Origin: Cryptomeria japonica
Taxonomy: Eukaryota > Streptophyta > Pinopsida > Cupressales > Cupressaceae
Direction of reading: 5' to 3'
NCBI RefSeq assembly: GCF_030272615.1
Contig: NC_081413.1
Location: 566,075,010 to 566,139,009 of the forward strand
Length of the DNA stretch: 64,000 nucleotides
Part shown: in pieces, positions 57,144-64,000 of the stretch
How positions within the stretch are numbered: position 1 is the stretch's first letter
How the letters are laid out: every line of letters starts with the position of its first letter
Made by a program: the position numbers and the translations under genes
Notes under the pieces: generated by a model
The model's input: the letters and a program-made list of their open reading frames with translations, nothing else
What the model was told of the DNA's origin: nothing
The model's database searches: none

Positions 57144-58610
57144 GATAGTTATGATGCTTGATATAAGTATAGATCTGATAGCCAACAAGATGAGAGGGGG
57201 GGGTGAATCATACAAACTTAATCATTAATGAAAACATCATATTCAACCTCAGTAACATATATCAGTCATCGAATAAAAATTGTCAAACATGCAAACTCAA
57301 AAGCATATGAACAATATAACCTCATAACACCAGATTTAACATGGAAACCCAAATAGGGAAAAACCACTATGGGATTTCAAACCCACTAAGAAATATACTC
57401 TTCTAGAGTATGCTCCGTTAAAATCCAATCCTGCTAAAGATTACAAAACACATTGCTAGGTGTGACCCGGTTAAGGGATTTCCCTCAGATCTGTTAGGAT
57501 CTTCACTTTGTTAGAAGTGACCTTGTCAAAGGATTTCAAACACTCATTTAGAATGTCACCTTATTAGAGGATTTACTTATAAGACTATTAAGTCCACTCA
57601 GTTAAGATATTTCCTATTACTTTCACAAGCTAATAGTAATACAATCTATCTGCAACTTTACATCTAAAATGCTAAAGCAGATTCTTATTTGTTCAACACA
57701 ATCTAGACATAGAACTATTCTTGTCTATCTGTTGGGCATCAATACTCTGTTATTCCAATAGGTCTTCAAGCTTCTGTGCTCAGTGATCACTATGTAGCAT
57801 CCCTGTGCATACACTTGCCCGCATACATTGTTTATCAACAGTTCCTTATTTATAAACAATCATCTAACCACTTAATCTCCTTGATCACATTTCCCATGAT
57901 CAATCATAGCCATCAGATCTTCAATCTTGTCTAGGTTCATTGTATCTTACGATCTGAAAAATGTTTTACCCTACCTTGGAACTTGCACAATCATCTTGAA
58001 ACTTATGTTAGGGTAATGCGGTTCAATCTCAGCTGTAGATCTTCTTGCCGACTTTCTATTGCATTAGATTTGTTAGCAAACTTCTTCCACGGCTTGCCAA
58101 TCATTGATCCACTCTAGCTCATTAGCTTCTTTCATTAAATATCACATGTAACCATTTAATGCATTTTGTTATAGCTTGGTTACAACTCGGTGAATACTAA
58201 ACTTTACTCAATAGACATTCTGTCTTCATCAACCAACTGTGATAACCTTAGGGTTTACCGACTAGGTTCTTTGCCTGATAACATAGTGTAGTATTAACCT
58301 TTACATTTTACAACATATATATGATGTTAAAACAATCTAAAACATCAAGATCTCATCATTGTCTGACTCGTTAGAGTTGCCCATTGAATAACTTATCCCT
58401 TTATTCATCATATTCTTTCCTGTGTCTTTACCGACTTCTTTATAATCTTCATATCATATTTCTTAAGATATGGCAACATCATACTGAATTAGAAAATCAA
58501 TTTCTTGACATCAATGATAAAATAATAATATCAAGATAGTAAAACATCTTTAATCAGTTATGTCCATAATCATCAACAACCTTCTCAATATCCTTGTTAT
58601 ATTGCCAACA
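57144..58610 (-). repeat. 3' LTR of element D
   Basis: 1,467 bp, ending gccaaca in plus-strand terms. It parallels 63,288-64,000 with a few differences per 100 bp. It contains the C-tract (as g run at about 57,196-57,204), the U5 motif tggaaacccaaatagggaaa (57,342-57,361) and a series of ctgttag-like and ccttgttag-like words at 57,420-57,600. The minus-strand TATA-like tttataaataagg lies at about 57,846-57,858. Confidence 0.92.
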
Positions 58611-59041
58611 ATCTCCACCTTTGGCATTGATGGCAAAACCAATTGATTTGACCATTAAGAATTCGGATTGCTATGATTCTGAAATGCTGAAATGCTCTCC
58701 CCCATACATCAGACTTCTCTTCTGGTTTTCTCTCAATCTTCTCCTCCTTGGGTAGGTCTTCTCCCCCTGGTATTCTTCTCCCCCTTTGACAACAATACCA
58801 AAAAAGGAAGAACTAAAACATAAGTTGTTTCTGTAAGAAATTATTTCCTGCTGATGTGTATCAACTGAGTCTTGGTCAGAGCATTTGTTTACAATTCCTG
58901 TTCCCTGTATCACTGTCTGTATTATCCCAATATTGTTCCAGTACACTTTCAGAAAAGCATTCTTAAAGTGTATCATTCTAGCATCAGTTCCCTAAAAGAT
59001 ATTCAATTGATTCATCAAAGTGATGCTTTCATCAAACTTGG
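58611..59041 (-). other. 3' untranslated part of element D with polypurine tract array
   Basis: The terminal tract gccaaaggtggagat (58,611-58,625) abuts the LTR. Three more G-rich purine tracts lie at about 58,693-58,700 (tgggggag), 58,758-58,768 (ccagggggag) and 58,779-58,791 (caaagggggagaa). The 101-residue open frame here (58,671-58,976) runs through the tracts and has no homologue in known copia layout; I treat it as non-coding. Confidence 0.75.
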
Positions 59042-59535
59042 TCAGTGAGTAAGAGATAGGGGTAGGACCCCTAACTTACTTCTGAGATATTCAAAAGTGT
59101 CCTTTGGTAGTGGCTTGGTGAAGATATCAGCTATTTGTTCCTTTGTGTTAACATATTCCGACACCACTTTCTTTTCATGAGCTTCTTCTCTAAGATAATG
59201 ATATTTGATAGATATGTGCTTTGTCTTAGAGTGCATAACAGGGTTCTTTGAAATATTAATGGCACTAGTATTGTCACAGAATATAGTTACTAGCTCAGTA
59301 ACTTTCTCATTTATACCATCCAACAATTGTTTGATCCATGCAATGTTGGTACAATTCAGTGCTGCAGCAACATATTCAGCTTCGGTTGTTGACTGAGAAA
59401 CACATCCTTGTTTCTTGCTAAGCCAACTCACTAGTCTTTCTCCTAAGAAGAAAGCTCCTCCACTTGTGCTTTTCCTATCATCAATGTTGCTTGCCCAATC
59501 AGCATCAATATAGACTTTCGAATCAAAATCATTTC
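59042..59535 (-). pseudogene. RNase H domain of element D pol
   Basis: C-terminal end of the copia polyprotein. It shows the usual series: a YIDADWASNIDDRKSTSGG block (59,450-59,520), SQSTTEAEYVAAA (about 59,380), CDNTSAINISKNPV (about 59,270), KTKHISIKYHYLRE (about 59,210) and FTKPLPKDTF (about 59,110). The stop codon of the polyprotein lies at 59,042. It removes the RNA strand during reverse transcription. This stretch is open; a TAG separates it from the RT frame at about 59,538. Confidence 0.92.
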
Positions 59536-59539
59536 CTTT

Positions 59540-60830
59540 CTAATATGCTAAGCCATAATCTTCAGTGCCTTTCAAGTATCTGAAAATTCTTTTGATTGCT
59601 ATCATGTGTATTTCCTTAGGATCTATAGAGAATCTTGCAACAATACCTACTGCATGTGTTATATCAGGCCTGCTATGAACAACATATTGTATTTTTCCAA
59701 TCATGGATAGGTAGAGTGTCTCATCAACAGATGCAGATTCATCATTCTTTGATAGTTTGTAGTTTGTAGTCATAGGAGTACTTACTAGCTTTGAATCCTC
59801 CATTCCAAATTTCTTCAAGATTTCCTTTATGTATTTGGATTGAGTAATGAAAATTTCATTTTTCATTTGTAGTATCTATAAGCCTATAAAATACCTTATC
59901 TCACCAATTAATGACATCTCAAATTCTTTGCTCATTTCATTACCAAAGTTCTTGCATAAAGAGTCATTTTCACAAAATATAATATCATCAACAAATATGG
60001 CTGAGATTAGTATTCCATTTTCATCATTCTTCATGTACATGTTGTTGTTCTCACTTGTCCTTATAAAACCAATCTTAATCAAATAAGAGTGCAATCTTTC
60101 ATACCATGCTCTAGGTGCTTGTTTCAGACCATATAAAGCTTTGTTCAATTTACATACCTGATCTTTATTATTGTCTTCAACAAATCCTTCAGGTTGTTCA
60201 ATGAAAACTTCTTCTTCTAATATTCCATTTAGAAATGTAGATTTGACATCCATTTGATATACCTTGAAGTATTTGTAAGCAACATATGCCAACAATGTTC
60301 TAACTCCTTCAAGTCTAGCAACAGGTGCAAAAGTCTCACCATAATCAATTCCTGCTTCTTGGGCATAACCTTTGCAAACCAATCTTGCTTTGTTCCGAAT
60401 GACCTCTCCTTTCTAATTTAGCTTGTTTCTAAAGATCCACTTTGTACCGATTACATTTTTGTCCTTAGGTCTTGGGACTAGTGTCCATGTGTCATTCTTC
60501 TTGATTTGATCAATCTCTTCAGTCATAGCATTTATCCAATCTTCACTATTGAATGCCTCTTTTACAATTCTTGGTTCAAATTCAGATATCAAACATGTGT
60601 TCTGTCTCAGTTTGTTCCTTGTCATCACTGGATCATCCTTATCTCCTATAATCTGACTTGGTGCATGATGTCTTCTGACATATTTGGCTAATACAGGCTT
60701 GGTACGCTCTGTATGATCCTCTTCATCACTTGGTAACTGGATATCTTCCTCATTTCCTTCAAAAGTTATCTCGGTAGGACTTTTCGGTTGCACATAGACA
60801 AATTCATCATAGTCTTCTGGTTAATTGGAA
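59540..60830 (-). pseudogene. Reverse transcriptase domain of element D pol
   Basis: Copia RT in one frame with integrase and RNase H, broken by TAG near 60,413 and TAG near 59,875. Motifs in order: EAFNSEDWINAMTEEIDQI and NDTWTLVPRPKDKNVIGTKW (60,420-60,560), [20 protein letters not shown] then APVAR (about 60,310-60,395), [11 protein letters not shown] (about 60,240), [14 protein letters not shown] (about 60,090-60,130), the catalytic FVDD (about 59,985-59,995), and KKFGMEDSKLVSTPM (about 59,800). It copies RNA into DNA. The usual YVDD is FVDD here, a conservative change. Confidence 0.93.
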
Positions 60831-61836
60831 TTCCTGTCATCAGTTATTTCTGCAAATTCATCAATTTTTACATTTGCACTTTCTACTATTTTGTTAGATG
60901 ATTTGATTAGACATTTAAATTCTTTGCTTCTAGAAGAATATCCTAGAAATGTTCCTTCTTCACTTTTCTGATCAAACTTGCCATTTCTATCATCTTTATG
61001 AACATAGCATTTGCTTCCAAAGATCTTAAAATAACTTACGTTAGGTTTCTTGTCATACCAGATTTCATAAGGTGTCTTCAAAGTACCTTTCTTCAATTGA
61101 ACTCGGTTCAAGGTATAAACAGTTGTGCTTATTGCTTCTCTCCAAAATGTTTGTGGAACCTTCTTCTCAATCATCAGTGTTCTAGCACAATCCACAATAG
61201 ATGTGTTGCTTCTTTCACCTATTCCATTCTGTTGTGGAGTCCTCGGTGTAGAGACTTATCTTTTAATACCATGATCATTGCAAAATAGGTTGAACTCATC
61301 AGATGTGAACTCTCCTCCTCTATCTAATCTAAGACATTTCAGTTGTCTTCCTATTTCATTTTCAACTCTAGCCTTGTACCACTTAAACATTTGAAAAGCT
61401 TCTGATTTTTCTTTTAAAAACATTACTGACATCATCCTTGAATAATCATCCACAAATAATATGAAATACTTATCACCATAATAACTTTGAACTTTCATAG
61501 GACCACAAAGATCAATGTGTACAAGATCTAAAATTCCCTTAGAAGTGTAGGACTTACTTGTAAAGCTGGATCTTGTCATCTTGCCCATTTGGCATCCTCG
61601 ACACATAGCATTCTCAGGTTTTTCAAGACTCGGTAGACCTCTTACTCTGTGCTTCTTATCTTGATCAGATTATCAAAATTAACATGAAAAAACCTTTTAT
61701 GCCATAACCAGGTGTTATCAATCTTTGCATGCAAACACTTGTTGTGAGTTGAGTCAAGGTGAAATGTATTACCTTTTGTTTGTGTCCCGGTAGTAGCTAA
61801 CTTTCCATTCTTGTCATGAACTTTGACAATTCCTTT
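60831..61836 (-). pseudogene. Integrase region of element D pol
   Basis: The GAG-pre-integrase zinc part (about 61,600-61,750: WLWHKRFFHVNFDNL, then CRGCQMGK) is split by a frameshift near 61,650. The core has DLVHIDLCGP (first Asp, about 61,520), DDYSRMMSVMF, LRLDRGGEFTSDEF (about 61,310) and TPQQNGIGERSN (catalytic Glu, about 61,230). There is a TAA just before the latter (61,256). Downstream TPYEIWYDKKPNVSYFKIFG (about 61,040) and GTFLGYSSRSKEFKC mark the copia integrase tail. A TAA lies near 60,821. It would join element DNA to the host chromosome, with 5 bp duplications of the kind seen at A and B. Confidence 0.93.
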
Positions 61837-62340
61837 CTAAAAATCTATTTGGTAACCTGTGTTGTTTAGCTGTGCTACACTCAACAAATTATATTTCAAA
61901 CCTTCAACCCAATAAACATCATTGCATCTTACTTTATCAAGAAGTGTTATGGATCCTTTACCTCTTACTGGACATGGTGCATCATTACCAAATCTAACAT
62001 AGCCTCCATCATAATATTCTAACATAACAAACTTGTGTTTATCTCCTGTCATATGATGTGAGCATCCACTATCTATAATCCAAGAATCATTAGTGTTTAT
62101 GTGAGATATTAGGGATTTTTCTTCATACCTTTCTTCATCTGATCCATCCTTGATAGCCACATAAAAAACTTCCTCTGTATCAGTCTCATCTAATTTCTCA
62201 TCTTTAGATTCCTCATCAGCAATTAAGCAGGTCTTTCTATCTCTTCTTCTGAAGTCTTGGCGACCTCTGTAATGATTATCTTTCTGTCTGTCATCTCGAT
62301 AATCTCTCTTTTTCAGTGAAATCTTTGTCAAGACAGTTAG
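61837..62340 (-). pseudogene. Protease region of element D pol
   Basis: Basic linker (RRRDRKTC), then acidic residues, then the aspartic protease with the active-site block WIIDSGCSHHMTGD (about 62,050-62,080) and YNLLSVAQL (about 61,870). A TAG follows at 61,837. This protease cuts the Gag-Pol polyprotein. The stretch is open for about 150 codons and lies in a different frame from gag because of a frameshift near 62,320-62,340. Confidence 0.9.
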
Positions 62341-63223
62341 AAGCCATATGTCCAATCTTATCACAATCAAAACATTTCAAGGGTAGTTTTCCCTTATACT
62401 TACCTTTGCCTCTTGGTAACCTTTTGGCCAATAGTGCTTCAAACTCTTCTTGCTTTCTAATTTCTTCATACAGTTTGTGTACATCCTCCATGTTCTTCCG
62501 AAATATTTCACTTGCTCCACTATGGTCTCCTCCCGAGTACTTATACTTTCTTTCATTGTAATCATTAGATTCATTTAGATGAAAAGAACTAAATGCAGAT
62601 TCAACTTTATTTACCAATGACCCATTGTTATCAAAATTACTTAACTCAAATGCATGTAGCTTACCAATAGTAGCATCCAAGGAAACTGGCATATTAGGTA
62701 TAGACCTCAATTCATTGATTGCAGAGACTCGGATTGCATAGGTAGGTAGAAGGCTTCTTAAGAACTTACTTGTCACATCCTTTTCTTCAATAGTTCCTCC
62801 TACTCCTTTGATTTGATTTACAATCTCCTTTAGTCTTGTACTATACTGGGTTATGTTCTCACCTTCATTCATCCTCATAGATTCAAGTTGTCCTCTTAGA
62901 CTATCAAATTTTTCTCTTTGGACATGTTCATCTCCTCCATATACAGATATGAGCTTAGTCCACATAGCCTTCGCATCATTGCAGCCTTCTAGATCATTAA
63001 ACTCGGAATCAGTCAATGCAAATGTTATTTCAATCATTGCTTGAATGTGTTCTTGCTTTGCCTTTATCTCTTCCATAGTCAATGGATAGGTTCTCGGTGC
63101 AACAAAATCATTCTCCAGATAGTATATAGCATGTTCTCCAACTCCTAATAGATGTAGCTTCATCCTTTTCTACCATGTAGAGAAACTTCACTTATTCAGC
63201 TTAGGTGCATCCCTCTTATACAT
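62291..63223 (-). pseudogene. Gag of element D (UBN2-type, with CCHC knuckle)
   Basis: The start is placed at ATG 63,223 (MYKRDAPKLNK), 51 bp inside the primer site, rather than at the later Met at 63,163. TGA and TAG codons interrupt the first 20 codons. The long frame includes MKLHLLGVGEHAIYYLEN, DAKAMWTKLISVYGGDE and FDSLRGQLESMRMNEGENI, typical of copia UBN2 Gag. It ends with the knuckle CFDCDKIGHMASNC (about 62,350). It forms the particle and packages RNA. It differs clearly from ORF1 of A-C, which have coiled coils and several knuckles. Confidence 0.92.
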
Positions 63224-63273
63224 CTTTGGATCTTTAACTCAAGTAACTTTAAACTTTCCTTTTGGAGTCCAAA

Positions 63274-63285
63274 GCTCTGATACCA
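63274..63285 (-). promoter_or_regulatory. Primer binding site of element D
   Basis: Minus-strand tggtatcagagc, initiator-Met type, two bases inside the 5' LTR. Same sequence and spacing as in B and C. Confidence 0.93.
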
Positions 63286-63287
63286 AT

Positions 63288-64000
63288 TGATAGTTCTAAT
63301 ACTTAATCTAAGTACAGATCTGATAGCCAACAAGATGAGAGGGGGGGGGTGAATCATACAAACTTAATCATTAATGAAAACATCAGATTCAACCTCGGTA
63401 ACATATATCAGTCATAGAATAAAAACTGTCAAACATGCAAACTCAAAAGCATATGAACAATATAACCTCATAACACCAGATTTAATGTGGAAACCCAAAT
63501 AGGGAAAAACCATTATGGGATTTTGGACCCACTAAGAAATATACTCTTCTAGAGTATGCTCGGTTAAAAGCCAATCCTGTTAAAGATTACAAAACACATT
63601 GCTAGATGTGACCCGGTTAAGGGATTTCCCTCAGATCTGTTAGGATCTTCACTTTGTTAGAAGTGACCTTGTCAAAGGATTTCAAACACTCATTTAGAAT
63701 GTCACCTTGTTAGAGGATTTACTTATAAGACTATTAAGTCCACTCAGTTAAGAGATTTCCAGTTACTTTAACAAGCTAACAGTAATACAATCTATCTGCA
63801 ACTTTACATCTAAAATGCTAAAGCAGATTCTTATTTGTTCAACACAATCTAGACATAGAACTATTCTTGTCTATCTGCTAAGCATCAATACTCTATTATT
63901 CCAATAGGTCTTCAAGCTTCTGTGCTTGGTGATCACTATGTAGCATCCCTATGCATACACTTGCCCACATACATTGTTTATCAATAGTTCCTTATTTATA
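63288..64000 (-). repeat. 5' LTR of element D, cut by window edge
   Basis: The first 713 bp in plus-strand terms (starting tgatagttctaatac). Parallel to 57,144-57,860, with the same g run (about 63,341-63,349), U5 motif (63,487-63,506) and ccttgttag series. Confidence 0.92.

Larger units (their letters stand above)
57144..64000 (-). mobile_element. Ty1/copia retrotransposon D, minus strand, cut by right window edge
   Basis: LTRs at 57,144-58,610 and 63,288 to beyond 64,000. The internal region (58,611-63,287) carries gag and a full copia pol in the order protease, integrase, RT, RNase H, with the initiator-Met primer site and polypurine tracts. The left LTR starts gg where the right one starts tg. 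The coding region has two clear frameshifts and eight stops, so this copy is defective, but its family is the only enzyme source in the window for copia-type elements. Confidence 0.95.

Noticed and set aside
58671-58976. 101-residue minus-strand frame downstream of pol in element D
   Set aside because: It covers the polypurine tracts, and its GGE words simply translate ggggga; it is not an envelope-like ORF.
1-64000. Intact host genes, tRNA or rRNA genes
   Set aside because: No long open frame outside the elements has family motifs, and I saw no tRNA cloverleaf or rRNA blocks. Intron-containing host genes with short exons cannot be excluded by eye.
57144-64000. Integrated plant pararetrovirus
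   Set aside because: The pol order protease-integrase-RT-RNase H and the presence of LTRs and integrase mark Ty1/copia, not a caulimovirid.

Overview
The window looks like nuclear DNA of a seed plant with a large, repeat-filled genome. A gymnosperm such as a conifer is my impression from the size and decay of the elements and the low gene content, but no marker proves it. I found no intact host gene, tRNA, rRNA or CRISPR array. Almost everything recognisable is retrotransposon DNA at different stages of decay, much of it nested.

Layout. 1-12.65 kb: two related copies of a dead LINE reverse transcriptase (1-1620 and about 9500-10870, minus strand) with partly shared flanking modules. Between them lie a decayed unknown coding remnant, a 60-70 bp minisatellite, a 355 bp tandem duplication and a Ty3/gypsy pol fragment. 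12.65-16.47 kb: no intact gene; a short PPR-like pseudogene fragment and small repeats. 16,474-31,066: LTR element A (minus strand, 5 bp target duplication AATTA), with LTR element B (23,035-29,602, minus strand, target duplication CAATC) inside its first ORF. 31.07-32.53 kb: spacer. 32,533-48,744: LTR element F (minus strand), with the gypsy-like element E (33,845-41,701, plus strand, target duplication GATCT) inside it. 48.75-50.5 kb: spacer with a probable LINE 3' end. About 50.5-57.14 kb: LTR element C (plus strand). 57,144 to the right edge: Ty1/copia element D (minus strand), which appears to sit in the 3' LTR of C and is cut by the window end.

How the parts relate. D is the only element with a full copia set: gag, protease, integrase, reverse transcriptase and RNase H. 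A, B and C carry no polymerase. Each has ORF1 (coiled coil plus several CCHC zinc knuckles) and ORF2, about 1,050-1,120 codons. ORF2 has a conserved N-terminal domain that I cannot assign to a known family. The three ORF2 proteins share clear invariant positions although the elements look different at the DNA level. A-D share the same initiator-Met-tRNA type primer site at the same 2 bp from the LTR, multiple GGGGGAG polypurine tracts, and a related motif series in R/U5. I infer that A-C are non-autonomous families that can be mobilised by D-like copia elements. Repeated polypurine tracts are an established feature of the Sirevirus branch of copia.

E has a Gag plus protease-like ORF without polymerase, and F has only a Gln/Pro-rich ORF of unknown role, so both also look non-autonomous. 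All coding regions are broken. The stop codons fall mostly where C-to-T change of CAG, CAA or CGA would make them (TAG is the commonest), which fits long-term methylated silencing.
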